The position numbers and the translations under genes are program-made. Positions 48,807 to 59,749 of a stretch of 64,000 nt of DNA are shown here, one piece after another. The notes beneath the pieces were generated by a model. That model was not told the DNA's origin. It searched no databases and saw nothing but the letters and a program-made list of their open reading frames with translations. The number at the start of each line of letters is the position of its first letter. Position 1 is the stretch's first letter. The stretch comes from Streptacidiphilus sp. 4-A2. Its GTDB lineage: Bacteria > Actinomycetota > Actinomycetes > Streptomycetales > Streptomycetaceae. The stretch covers positions 5,257,845 through 5,321,844 of the forward strand of contig JAAFYY010000001.1 in the NCBI GenBank assembly GCA_014284505.1. Direction: 5' to 3'.

Positions 48807-49824
48807 GTGGGGCGGATCAAGGGCGGCATCGGCATCGCACTCCTGGTGAGTGCGGTACTGGCAAGCGCTAGCGCGTGCGGGGGCAGTGCTTCTGCCTCTG
48901 CGGCGAAACTGACCGGGGCGAGCAGCACGCCCAGCACGAGCAGCGGCAGCGCGAGTTCCAGCGCCAGCGCCAGCACCAAGCCGAGCGCGTCGCCGACCCC
49001 GTCGCACCCGTCCGGGCCGCCGATGCTGCTGAACACCATAGAGCCGGAGACCGGCGAAACCGTCGGCGTCGCCATGCCGATCTCGGTCGTCTTCAGCAAC
49101 CCGGTCGCCACCTCGGCCCGCGCCGGGGTCGAGAACGCGATGAAGGTCACCACCTCGGTGCCGGTCACCGGTGCCTGGCACTGGTTCAGCAGCACCCGGG
49201 TCGACTGGCGTCCGCAGCAGTACTGGCCGTCGGCACCAAGGTGACCCTGAACGCCGCGCTGACCGGCATAGCCGACGGCAACGGCAGGTACGGCGTGCAC
49301 GGCTACACCCACAGCTTCACCATCGGTGCCGACGTGGAGACCCAGGTCTCCGCGCCCGACCACTCGATGAAGGTCTACCGGAACGGCTCCCTGGTCAGGG
49401 AGATGCCGATCGACGCGGGCAGCCCGCAGTTCCCGTCCTGGGACGGCACCATGGCCGTCATGGACAAGGCGCCCGAGGTGCGGATGACCTCGTGCAGCGT
49501 CGACATCACCTGTGACCCGAGCAACCCCAACTTCTACGACATCACCCTGCCCAACGATGTCCAGCTGACCACCTCGGGCACCTACGTGCACTACTCCACC
49601 GGCGACCCGCAGCCCGGTCACAGCTACGGCTCGCACGGCTGCGTGCACCTGTCGCTGTCCGACTCCAAGTGGTTCTACGACACGTCGAGGTGGGCGACCG
49701 ATTCACACACCGGTTCCCCGGCGGTGACGCGGCCGGTGACAACGGCTACGCCGACTTCAACCTGAGCTGGTCGCAGTGGCTGGCCGGCAGCGCGTCCGGA
49801 CAGCAGACCACCGCCACCTCCTGA
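48807..49824 (+). CDS. L,D-transpeptidase (YkuD) lipoprotein with Ig-like domain (frameshifted)
   Basis: Cell-wall enzyme forming 3-3 peptidoglycan cross-links, about 340 residues. The export signal ends SASAC, a plausible lipobox, followed by a Ser/Thr/Ala linker. An Ig-like domain (IEPETGETVGVAMPISVVFS) precedes the YkuD domain with HSMKVYRNGSLVREM and the catalytic YGSHGCVHLS (Cys nucleophile). Breaks near 49220, 49680 and 49715 shift the frame; the restored end is NLSWSQWLAG...QTTATS. GTG 48807 has GGAG about eight bases upstream. A strong terminator follows. Confidence 0.85.
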
Positions 49825-49907
49825 CCGCAGCCCGCTGACAGCCGGTCGGCGCACTCCCGGGGGAACCGCTCCTCCCCGGGCCCGCCGCCGGCCCACAGCC
49901 CGCACCC

Positions 49908-49947
49908 GCCGTGTGCCCGCAGCCTCCGTCTGCGGCACACGGCTTTT
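49908..49947 (+). terminator. Intrinsic terminator of the L,D-transpeptidase gene
   Basis: GCCGTGTGC and CGCAG (49908-49922, one bulged C) pair with CTGCG and GCACACGGC (49930-49943) around loop CCTCCGT, followed by TTTT (49944-49947). Confidence 0.85.
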
Positions 49948-49997
49948 CCGTCCCGACCCCGGCCTGAACCGCCCGACGCCCGGCCCGCGTTGATCTG

Positions 49998-50020
49998 ATG
50001 AAATTTCATGTCGATGAAAT
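49998..50020. promoter_or_regulatory. AT-rich palindrome and direct repeat upstream of acidic-repeat gene
   Basis: ATGAAATTTCAT (49998-50009) is a perfect 12-bp palindrome. GATGAAAT occurs at 49997-50004 and again at 50013-50020, a 16-base period. It is a striking AT-rich spot inside the 469-base gap 49825-50293, so a regulator site or promoter is plausible. The rest of the gap shows no gene. Confidence 0.45.
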
Positions 50021-50293
50021 CTCAGTCATGTTGGTGAATCGTTCCAGGGCCGTCCGAGGGCGCCTGGAGCCCTCAGGCCCACGCCCACAGGCCGCCCACC
50101 TCGGCGCAGGCGGAGCAACAGCGACGTGGGTGCGTGCACCGCACCTCGCCACACCCGTATCGTGAGCGTTCGCGCCCCACGGAATACCGCGTCGAACGGC
50201 CTCACCCGAATGGAGCCGTCCGGCGGCAGCCCGCCTGCCGCGCTTTCTCCAGCCAGGCGCAGCAGTCCTCCCTGCCACGAATCGGACCACACT

Positions 50294-52127
50294 ATGACCG
50301 CGCTCCAACCGTCCACCGATGAGACGACCACGGCCCAAGCGACCGAACCGGCCGGCGACATTCAGTCAAGCGTCCGCGAGGACCTGCTCAGCTACGCCGA
50401 CCTCGGCGGCTTCACGCTGACCCCCAAGACCCACGCCTGGTACGCGGCGGTCGACACCATCACCAACCCCGAGGAGGCCCGCGCCGCCTCGACCGCCCTC
50501 GCCGAACTGCGCGGGCGGGACCTGCCCGCCACCCGCGAGGCCGCCACCCGGCTGCACGCGGAGACCACGCTGGGCGAGCTGACGACGGTCGCCGCGCTGA
50601 GCGAGGCGGTCGCCCTGCTGCACCGGGTCCGGACGACCCTGGCCGTCCTCACCCCCGCGGTCTTCGCCTCGCACGAGCTGACCGCCTTCACCGCCGCCAC
50701 CGGGGACGGCCGCTGGCGCAAGGAGCACGGCGTGAAGCTGAGCTGGGGCCAGCGGCGCGCACTGCGCCGGGCCGTCCGCGGCTTCGCGGCGACCCCCGGC
50801 GCCCGGCGGCCCGCGCTGCACCAGGCCCTGGTGTCCGCCGCGGCCGACCGCGACGCCTGGGCGGCCCTCTCCCCAGCGGCGCCCGCCCGGCACTGCCCGC
50901 CGACGAGGCCGTCATCGACAGCGCGGTCCAGGCCGTCGAAGCCGCCCAGACCGGGCTGCGCGAACTGGACCGGCTGCTGCCCGAGTACGCCCTGGCCGGC
51001 ATGCCCTTCGCGGAGCTGGCCGAACTGGTCGACCAACTGGCCGCCGACGAGGGCACGCTGTACCGGCTGCCGACCCTCCGCGCGCTGCGCGACAGCATCG
51101 AGCAGCGCGGACACGGCGCGCTGCTGGCGGAACTGACGGAGCAGCGTGCGGACGGCGAGGCCTTGGCAGCGGCCTGCGACCTGCACTTCCCCACCTCCGC
51201 CGACACCAGCACCGAGGCCCTCCAGGCCCTGCTCCCCAACCCCCGCGAGGAGGGCGACCCCACCCCGGCCACTCCCCCGGCCGCCGCCGAGCCGACCGCC
51301 GAGCCCGAGGTCGAGGCCGAGGTTGAGGCCGAGGTCGAGGCCGAGGTTGAGGCCGAGGCAGCAGTCGAGGCCGAGGCAGCGGTCGAGGCGCCGGTTGAGG
51401 CGCCGGTTGAGGCCGAGGCAGCGGTCGAGATCGAGGTCGAAGAGGTCCCGGTCGAGGCGGAGGCAGAGGTCGCCGTGGAGGTGGCGGCCGAGGACACCGC
51501 CCCGAGCCCGAGGTGGCGACCGAGGCCGAGGACGTCGAGGCCTCGGACGAGACAGCAGCCGTCGCCGAGACCGAGGTTGTCGCCGAGACCGAGTCCGAGC
51601 CCGCAGTTGAGGCCGAGGACGTGGCCGTGGCCGACGTCGAGACCGCAGTTGAGGCCGCAATTGAGGCCGAGGCCGAGCCCGAGATCGTCGTGGAGGCCGA
51701 GCCGGAGACGGAGACCGTCGCCGAGGTCGAGGTCGAGGTCGAGGTCATTGCTGAGACCGAGGCTGTTGCCGAGACCGTGGTCGAGGTCGCGGCGGAGCCC
51801 GAGCCTGAGCCCGAGGTCGCGGCGGAGCCCGAGGCTGCCTTTGAGGCCGAGCCCGAGGTCAAGGCCGAGGTCAAGGCCGAGGTCGAGCCCGCGGCTGCCG
51901 TGGCGGTGGAGGTCGGGGGCGAGCGGCCGGATGTGGCGCCCGGGCGGCCGGTGAGCGCGTACTCCGCCGACGAGCTGCTGTCGATCGTGCGCTGGCTCGA
52001 CGCGGACGGTGTCGAGCGGACCGACGACGAGCTGCTGCGCGCGGCGATGAAGGATCTGGGGTTCTCCCGGCTTGGTCCGCGGATCAAGGAGGCCCTGGGC
52101 GCGGCCGTCGCGGCGGCCCGCGGCTGA
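50294..52127 (+). CDS. Protein with long acidic Glu/Val/Ala repeat region (frameshifted)
   Basis: About 612 residues. An N-terminal helical domain (about residues 25-200; YADLGGFTLTPKTHAWYAAV) and a second helical part (to about 320) are followed by some 210 residues of Glu-Val-Glu-Ala repeats. A compact C-terminal domain of about 55 residues contains YSADELLSIVRWLDADGVER and LRAAMKDLGFSRLGPRIKEA, which looks like a winged-helix tail. Breaks occur near 50880 and 51505. Function unknown. The acidic tract is strongly charged and could bind basic proteins or mimic DNA; this is speculation. ATG 50294 lacks a clear ribosome site. Confidence 0.7.
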
Positions 52128-52138
52128 GCACCTGCTGA

Positions 52139-52182
52139 AGTGGGGCCCGGCGACCGGAGGAATCCGGTCACCGGGCCCCACT
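52139..52182. terminator. Bidirectional terminator hairpin
   Basis: AGTGGGGCCCGG (52139-52150), mismatch C/A, then GACCGG pair with CCGGTC and CCGGGCCCCACT around AGGAAT. This 44-base near-perfect hairpin separates the convergent acidic-repeat gene and the NRPS/PKS operon. Confidence 0.85.
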
Positions 52183-52225
52183 GCTTGGCGGAGCGGGAGG
52201 CCCGAGCAGGTCGAACCCGGGCCGC

Positions 52226-54140
52226 TCAGACCTTCTCGGCGACGGATGAACCGTCCCGGAGCCTGCACAGCACAGCCGCCAGCTCGGCGACGGTCGGGTA
52301 GTCGAAGACCGCGTCCAGCGGTACCGAGACACCCATCCGGCGGCGTACCTGGGCGACCACCTTGTTGGCCAGCAACGAGTGCCCGCCCAGGTCGAAGAAG
52401 TTGTCCGCGCGGCCCACCTGCCGCTCCAGCTTCAGCAGTTCCCGCCAGATTCCGGCGAGTTGCTCCTCCTCCGCTCCGACCGGCTGCCCGGCCCGTTCGC
52501 CGTCCGGCCGCTCCGCCTGCCCCTGCCCCGGCCCTGCCCCGGCGGCTGCTGCTCCGGGGCGGCGACCGCCAGGGCCAGCAGCGCCCGCCGGTCCACCTTG
52601 CCGTTGGGGGTGAGCGGGAAGGCGTCCACGGCCGCCCACAGGTCCGGCACCAGGTACTCGGGCAGCGCCGCCCGCAGCCGGACCCGGACCTCGTCGACCA
52701 CCTCCGCGGCGGCCCGGCCTGCCGCCGGCAGCAGCAGCACGGCGACCAGGCGCCGGGTGTCCGCGGTCGCACCGTCGGCGAGCACCAGCGCGTCCCGCAC
52801 CGCCGGATCCGCCCGCAGCGCCGCCTCCACCTCGCCGGGCTCCACCCGGAAGCCGCGCTTCTTGAACTGGTCGTCCATCCGGCCCAGGAACTCCAGTGTG
52901 CCGTCAGGCAGCTCCCGGGCCAGGTCACCGGTGGCGTACAGCCGCGCGCCCGGCTGCCAGGGGTCGGGCAGGAACCGCAGCGCGGTCTGCGCCGGGTCGT
53001 TCAGATAGCCCCGGGCGATCCCGGGACCACCGGCGAACAGCTGCCCAGGGGTGCCCGGGGCGACCGGCCGCAGCTCCTCGTCCAGCAGCCGGACGCTGGT
53101 GCCCGCCATGGCCCGGCCGATCGGCACGCTCTGCTCCTCGCCCTGCCCGGGCGACACCAGGTGCACCGTGGTGGCGGTGGTGACCTCGGTCGGGCCGTAG
53201 GCGTTCACCAGCGCGCAGCCGGGCACCGCCCGGAGGAACCGGCGTGCGTGCGGGGCGGAGAGCACGTCCCCGCCGACCACCAGCCGTCGCAGCCCGGCGA
53301 GGTCCGACAGCCGCTCGTCCACCATCAGGTGGAACAGCCCGGTCGGCAGCAAGACGGTGGTGACCCGGTGCCGCCGCAGCAGCTCGCCCAGCTCGGTCGC
53401 GGACAGCCGTCCGGCGCGGGCGACCACCAGCCGGGCACCGTTGGCCAGCGCGCCCCAGATGTCGAAGGTCGCCGCGTCGAAGGAGGTCGAGGAGGCGTGC
53501 AGCACCACTTCGTCCGGCTCCACCCGGGCCGCGCCCGGCTGCCGCACCAGCCGCGCCACGCCCCGGTGGGTGACCATCACGCCCTTGGGCACGCCGGTCG
53601 AGCCCGAGGTGAACATGGTGTAGGCGAGCGCGTCCGGATGAGTCGGCAGTGCGGGCGGTGCGGGCGGTGCGGTCCGGGCATCGGTGGCACCGGCGGCGTC
53701 CACGGCGTCCAGTGCCACGGCCCGTACCCCGGTGTCCGCCGGGAGCCCGGCCAGCAGCGCCGCGGTGCCGAGGACCACCGGGCAGCGCGCGGCGTCCAGC
53801 ATCATCCGCAGCCGCTCCGGCGGGTAGTCGGCGTCCAGCGGCACATAGCCGCCGCCGGCCTTGAGCACCGCGAGTGCGGCCACCACGAACTCGACCGAGC
53901 GCGGCAGCAGCAGACCGACCGCGGTGCGCCCAGGCCGAACCCGGCCAGGCGGTGCGCCAGCCGGTTCGCGCGGGCGTCGAGCTCGGCATAGCTGAGCGTG
54001 GTGCCGCTGTCGGCGCGGCCGGGCACGGTACCGGCGTGGACCACGGCCACCCGCTCCGGGTACGCCGCGGCGGCCGCCTCCACCAGCCGGTGCAGGCACT
54101 CCTCGGGCGCGCTGTCGGCCGCCGCCGGATCAGTCCGCAT
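52226..54140 (-). CDS. Stand-alone NRPS adenylation-thiolation (A-T) protein (frameshifted)
   Basis: About 640 residues: adenylation domain (about 1-530) and a carrier domain (about 560-640). Motifs are [19 protein letters not shown] (A3), [12 protein letters not shown] (A5), [11 protein letters not shown] (A7), NGKVDRRAL (A10) and [13 protein letters not shown] with the phosphopantetheine Ser. By hand alignment to the GrsA Phe domain the pocket begins D-A-F; I cannot assign the amino acid. No condensation domain. Breaks lie near 53930 and 52515-52545. The start overlaps the acyl-CoA dehydrogenase stop. It is the last gene of the operon, bounded by a terminator. Confidence 0.86.
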
Positions 54141-55923
54141 CACGGCCCTCCTTGCCGTCCGCGGCGTACGGCGGCAGGTCGGTGATCACGCCGTCCAGCA
54201 GGAAGTCCAACTGGTCGGTGTGCAGCACGCGTTCGCTGATCGCCGGGTAGTCGGCGGCGGGCTCCTCGGCCAGCCGGGCCCACAGCCCGGACAGCTGGTG
54301 CCCGGCCTCGGTGCAGGAGATGTCGGCCAGCTCCAGCGCCGCGGAGTTGCCCTGCTCGGCCAGGTGCGCGGCCCGGGCCAGGGTCAGCGCCATCCCCAGC
54401 AGGGTGCTGGCGACCTGCCCGACCAGCATGACCTGGTGCTCGCGCTCGGTGAGCTCCTCCAGGCCGTGCTGGTCCAGCAGCCCACGGCAGTGCGCCGCCA
54501 GCGCGGTGGCCTCCGACTGCACCCGGGCCAGGTGCTTCTGGCAGCGCGGGGACAGAAACCGGTCGGTCGGCGGCTGCCGCAGCTCAGGCTGCTCCCGGCC
54601 CTGCCCGCTCTCGCCGCCGTCCAGTCCGGCCGGACCGTCCAGTCCGGCCAGGCCGTCGAGGGCGGCCAGCGCCGTCCAGTAGTCGAGCAGGAAGTCCACG
54701 CCGCCGGCCACCCGCAGGCCCCGGGCATCGCGGGCGAAGCGCTCGACCGGCAGCGGCGTGGAGCCACGCAGGGCCTTGCTGCGGGCGGTCTCGATGCCCT
54801 CACCGCCCATCAGCGAGATGGTCCGGTCGATCACCTGCCAGCAGGTCATCGAGGTGAGGTTCTTGGCCGCGGTGAGCTCCGGCGTCAGCTCCGCCAGGTC
54901 GCCGCTGAGCATGCCCCACTGCACCACGCTCTCGATCGCGAACACGTCCGCCGCGGTCTGCGCGACCAGCCGCTGGATCTCCTCGTAGTCGCCCAGCGGG
55001 CGGCCGTCCATGGTCCGCCGGTTGACGAACTCCCGGGACCAGGTGAGGCAGAGCTTGGCGATGGCCAGCGAGGGCGAGGCGATGATCAGCATCCGGCCCA
55101 GCACGGCCAGCCGGACCAGCTCCGGCTCGTCCCGCCACTCGTCGGCGGAGGCCGGGAGCAGCTGCTCGGCCGGCACCCGCACCCCGTTGAAGCGCAGCAC
55201 CCCGATCGGCGAGCCGTGCAGACCGATGAACTCGTGCCGGCCGACCGACTCCACCCCGGGGGTGTCGGTGCTGACGAAGAAGACCCGGGTCTGGTCGACG
55301 CCCTCGTGCTCGACGGCGGCGGTGACGTCCACGATCTCGGCCAGCGCCCCGTTGCCGATGTAGATCTTCTCGCCGGTGAGCAGGTAGGCGGCACCGTCCT
55401 CGACCAGTACCGCCCTGGTCTCCCGGCTCCGGTTGGCCGCGCCGCCCGTCTCGGTGTCCGCGCTGCCGGAGACCGCCCGGCCGCGCACCTTCTCCAGGAC
55501 CAGCTCCCGCAGCGGGCCCTCGGCCAGCAGCGGCAGGTAGTTGCCGGAACCGAGCCCGTTGGTGATGGACAGCATCCAGCTGATCGCCGGGCTCCAGCTG
55601 GCGGTGACCTGCACCACCCGCAGCGTGTTCATCGGCGACAGGCCGAGGCCGCCCAGCTCCGGGGCGATCAGCATGGTCAGAAAGCCCTCCTCGCGGAGCA
55701 GGCCGAGCAGGTCGGCGGGCAGCTCCCCGTCGAGGTCGAGCGCGGCCGGGTTCACCCGGGTGCGCAGCAGTTCCCGCATCCGGGCGACCGCGGCGTCGCC
55801 GAGCGCCCGGTCGGCGGCGTCCTGCTCCGGGAAGGGCCGCAGCAGATCCCAGCGGACCCGGCCCAGGAAGAGCTCATCGAGCAGCCCGGTCAAGGTCGGC
55901 GGTGAGGTGGTGGTGGACGTCAT
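54130..55923 (-). CDS. Long acyl-CoA dehydrogenase family protein
   Basis: Intact 597-residue flavoprotein. Visible features are EEGFLTMLIAPELGGLGLSP (about residue 78), the flavin-binding VSGSADTETGG region and LTGEKIYIGNGALAEIVDV, then the helical C-terminal domain (LMGGEGIETARSKALRG). Length is well above the usual 380-400; the extra C-terminal part begins with a LDGLAGLDGPAGLDGG linker. In NRPS clusters such enzymes desaturate carrier-bound acyl groups, as with prolyl carriers in pyrrole synthesis. Placement next to the A-T protein makes that plausible, but the substrate is unknown. Confidence 0.87.
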   Translation of the reverse strand: MTSTTTSPPTLTGLLDELFLGRVRWDLLRPFPEQDAADRALGDAAVARMRELLRTRVNPAALDLDGELPADLLGLLREEGFLTMLIAPELGGLGLSPMNTLRVVQVTASWSPAISWMLSITNGLGSGNYLPLLAEGPLRELVLEKVRGRAVSGSADTETGGAANRSRETRAVLVEDGAAYLLTGEKIYIGNGALAEIVDVTAAVEHEGVDQTRVFFVSTDTPGVESVGRHEFIGLHGSPIGVLRFNGVRVPAEQLLPASADEWRDEPELVRLAVLGRMLIIASPSLAIAKLCLTWSREFVNRRTMDGRPLGDYEEIQRLVAQTAADVFAIESVVQWGMLSGDLAELTPELTAAKNLTSMTCWQVIDRTISLMGGEGIETARSKALRGSTPLPVERFARDARGLRVAGGVDFLLDYWTALAALDGLAGLDGPAGLDGGESGQGREQPELRQPPTDRFLSPRCQKHLARVQSEATALAAHCRGLLDQHGLEELTEREHQVMLVGQVASTLLGMALTLARAAHLAEQGNSAALELADISCTEAGHQLSGLWARLAEEPAADYPAISERVLHTDQLDFLLDGVITDLPPYAADGKEGRDAD

Positions 55924-56622
55924 GCTCCTGCTCCCTGAAGTAGAAGTGCCGGCCGGGATACATCCGCAGCCGCAAGGGTTCGGTGCTGTACGGGGCCCAG
56001 GCGGCCAGGTCGTCGCGGGTCACGTCCGGGTCGTCGGTGCCGCCGAGCACGGTCAGCGGCACCGGCAGCGGGTCGGCCGGGGCGGAGCGGCGGTAGTCGG
56101 CCACGATCCGCAGGTCGGCGCGGAGGCCGGCCAGCAGCAGCGCGAACCACTCCGGGTCCTCGCGCAGCTCCGGCGGTACCGCGTCGTAGCTCTCGCCCAG
56201 CTCCGCCAGCAGCTCCTCGTCGCCGAGGGCGGGCAGGGCCGGGTCGCCGCGGTGCAGATGCGGCGCCTCGTGCCCGGAGAGGTAGAGCCGGCGGGCAGCT
56301 CCCGGCCGCGCGCCCGCAGCTCCGACGCCAGCTCGTAGGCCACGGCCGCGCCCAGGCTGTGCCCGAACAGCGCGTAAGGGCCGGTGAACTCCGCCTCGTC
56401 GGCGAGCGCCCGGACCAGCTCGGGCATCGCGGTGTACGGCTCCTCCTCGATCCGCTCGCCCCGGCCTGGCGGCTGGACGCCCCAGACCTCGTACCCGGGC
56501 AGGCCGTCGGCCCAGAACAGGAACTCCCCGGCCGATCCGCCGCTGTGCGGCAGGCAGTACAGCCGCATCCGGGCCTGCGGTCTGGGCTCCCGGCAGAGCA
56601 GCCAGGGCGACCGGCCGGTCAT
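55874..56622 (-). CDS. Type II thioesterase (one frameshift)
   Basis: About 249-residue alpha/beta-hydrolase that clears stalled acyl groups from NRPS/PKS carriers. Features are MRLYCLPHSGGSAGEFLFW, the nucleophile elbow FGHSLGAAVAY and the C-terminal GRHFYFREQ, with catalytic His. One base near 56297 restores RLYLSGHEAPHL. ATG 56622 overlaps the PKS stop (ATGA). The 3' end overlaps the acyl-CoA dehydrogenase start by about 50 bases. Confidence 0.87.
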
Positions 56623-59600
56623 CGGCCGGCCGCCCGCTGCTGGTCCAGCGCGGCGGCCAGGCCCGCGACCGTGGGCGTCCGGAACACCGTCCGCACCCCG
56701 ACCGGCTGGTCCAGCTCCCGGCGCAGTACCGCGGCGACCCGGGAGGCGAGCATCGAGTCACCGCCCAGTTCGAAGAACGAGCGGTGACCGTCCAGCCGCT
56801 CCACCCCGAGGATCGAGCGGAAGGCGGCGGCGACGACCTGCTCGGTCGTGGTCGCCCACTGCCCGGCGTCCGCCACCGGCCGCGGGACCGGCCGCGGTTC
56901 GGGCTGCGCCATGGGTTGCGGGTCCGGCTGCGGGGCCGGTTGCGTGACCAGCGGCGTGCCCAGCGGCTGCGGCTCCGCTCGGGGGACGGGCCGCGGGGCG
57001 GGGGCGCGGTCGATCCGCAGCGACCGGCGTTCGAACGGATAGGTCGGCAGCGGTACCCGGAGCGGCCGACGGTCGGCGTGCAGCGCACTCCAGTCGATGC
57101 CGACCCCGGCCTGCCACAGCCGTCCGACCGCGTCCAGCAGCACTGCCGAGCCGTCCGTCTCGTCCGCCGGGTGCGGCATGCAGGCCACCACCGGACGGTC
57201 CTCGGCGCATTCCGGGTGCCTGCGGGCGAGGCCGGCCAGGGTGCGTCCGGGGCCGACCTCGATCAGGGCGGCGTCGCCGCTGCCGAGCACCGTTCCCAGT
57301 GCGGCGCTGAAGTTCACCGTGTGGCGCAGGTGACCGCTCCAGAACGACGGGTCGGTCACCTCGTCCGCACTGACCAGGGCTCCGCTGCGGTCGGAGATCC
57401 AGGGCAGCTCCGGCGGCTGCGGCCGGACCTCGGCCACCTGCTTCTCGAAGTCGGCGAGCAGCGGTTCGACCAGGTGGGAGTGCGCGGCAGTGCTGATGTG
57501 CAGCAGCTGCCCCTCCACGCCCTCGGCGGCCAGGGCCTCCTGGAGCCCGCGCACCGCGTCGGGGCGGCCGGCGACCACGCACTGGCCGGGCCCGTTGACG
57601 GCGGCGACCGACAGTTCGGCGCCGAGCCGGGGCCCGAGCTGCTCGACGGACAGCGGCAGCGCCAGCATCGCGCCGGGGCCGACCGAGCCCAGCAGCCGCC
57701 CGCGCGCCAGTACCAGCGCCATCGCGTCCGGCAGCGAGAGCACGCCCGCGATCGCGGCGGCCGGGTAGGCGCCGAGGCTGTGCCCGAGCACCGCGCCGGG
57801 CCGCACGCCCCAGGACTGCCAGAGCCGGGCCAGGGCGTACTCCACCGCGAACACGGCGGGCTGGCCGATCGCCATGGTGGCCAGCCCGCGCCGGGCCGCC
57901 GCCACCGCCTCCGCGCGCTCCGGGTCCGGGAAGAGCACCTGGCGCAGGTCCGTTTCCAGGGCGGGCGCGGCGAGTTCGGCGCAGGCGTCGATGTCGGCCC
58001 GGAATCCCGGGTATCGGCGGTAGAGCTGCTCGGCCATGCCCACGTGCTGGCCGCCCTGCCCGGGGAAGAGGAACACGGTCTCGCGCGGCTCGACCGGCGC
58101 GGGCCGGTCGGCGCGGATCAGCCGTCCGGGCTCCGCCCCGGTCAGCGCCCGCGCCGCGTCCCGGGCGTTCCGGGCCACCACGAACCCGCTGCGGGAAGGG
58201 GTGCCGGCCGACCTGGAGCGTGTACGCGACATCCGCCAACGCCGCTGCGGCGGTGGGCTGTTCGGCGGTGAGCTGTCCGATGGCGGCCTGCTCGGCGGCG
58301 GGCTGCTCGGTGCCGGCGGGGTCTCCGGTGGCCGGATCGGTCGGGCGGTGGCGGCCAGGTCGGCCGCGGCGGCGGAAAGCGCGGCGGGTGCGCGCGGACA
58401 GCGGCAGCAGCTGGTACGCCCGGCCGGTTCGGCCGGCCCGGGCGCGGCGACGGTGCCTCCTCCAGCACCACATGGGCGTTGGTGCCGCCCAGGCCGAGCG
58501 AGTTGACCCCGGCCCGGCGCGGACGGTCGCCACGCGGCCAGGGGTCGGCCGCGCGGTCACCCGGAACGGGCTGCCCGGCAGGTCCGCCTCCGGGTTGGGG
58601 TGCGGAAGTGCAGCGTCGGCGGGATCAGCTGGTGGTGCAGCGAGAGCACCACCTTGATCAGCCCGAGTACGCCCGCGGCCGCGTCGGTGTGCCCGATGTT
58701 GGTCTTGACGGTGCCCAGCAGTACCGAGCCGGTCGGCGTCCCGCCGCCGAACGCCTTGGTCAGCGCCCGCACCTCGATCGGGTCGCCGACCAGAGTTCCG
58801 GTGCCGTGCGCCTCGACGTAGTCGACGGTCCACGGGTCGATGTCGGCGACCAGGTGTGCCGAACGCACGGCTGCGGCCTGCCCGTCCACGCCGGGCGCGG
58901 TGAAACCGACCTTGGCGGAGCCGTCGTTGGTGACCGCCGAGCCGCGGATCACCGCGTGCACGGTGTCCCCCTCCGCCAGCGCCTCCTCCAGCCGCTTGAG
59001 CACCACCATCCCGGCACCGTCGCTGGCGACCGTGCCGGCCGCGTCGGCGTCGAAGGCCCGGCAGTGGCCGTCGCCGGCGACGATGTCCTGCTCCTCGCCG
59101 GCGTCCTCGAAGGGGAACGGGTCGTGCAGGGTGATCCCACCGGCCAGGGCCAGGTCGCACTCGCCCGCGAGCAGTGCCTGAACGGCGGTGTGCACCGCCA
59201 CCAGCGAGGTCGAGCAGGCGGTCTGCACGGTGACCGCGGGCCCGGTCAGCCCCAGCTTGTAGGCGATCCGGCTGGTGAGGAAGTCGGCGCTGCTGGCCAG
59301 CCGCAGCTGGAGCTCGGTCACCTCGGGAAGCGCGCCCGGTGGGCACGCAGGTTGTCCAGGTGACCGGTGTCTCCGCAGCCGGCGTACACCCCGACCGGGC
59401 CGCGGTAGCCGCGCGGGTCGTAACCGGCGTGCTCCAGCGCCTCCCAGGCGCACTCCAGGAACACCCGCTGCTGCGGGTCGAGCAGCAGCGCCTCGCTCGG
59501 CGCGTAGCCGAAGAAGTCGCTGTCGAAGCCGTCCCCCGGGGACGATGCCGTGGGCGGCCACCCGGCCGGTACGCTCGTCGTCGGCCGGTCGGGTCAGTGA

Positions 59601-59749
59601 CTCGCGCCCCTCGGCCAGCCCGGCCCAGAACTCGGCCAGCCCCCGCCTCCCGGGAAGCGGCCGGCCATGCCGACCACCGCCACCATCGGGATGTCCGCAG
59701 TCGGAGTGTCCGCAGTCGGGATGTCCGCAGCGGAATCGTCCGTACTCAT
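56619..59749 (-). CDS. Type I polyketide synthase module KS-AT-ACP (frameshifted)
   Basis: About 1,045 residues. Ketosynthase: [15 protein letters not shown] (Cys), [15 protein letters not shown] (His) and [17 protein letters not shown] (His) at about 58680-59250. Acyltransferase: [28 protein letters not shown] and STAAHSH in place of the usual HAFH or YASH, so extender choice is uncertain. Carrier: [13 protein letters not shown]. No reductive domain and no thioesterase domain. Breaks lie near 59650, 59540, 59335, 58595, 58470 and 58240. ATG 59749 overlaps the exporter stop. It would extend an aminoacyl chain by one ketide unit. Confidence 0.85.

Noticed and set aside
50688-52928. Long minus-strand frames rich in Gly-Leu-Asp or Ser-Thr-Ala repeats
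   Set aside because: They are the antisense reading of the Glu/Val/Ala repeat. Repeats look open in all frames. The plus-strand gene has structured ends and a start and stop at the right places.
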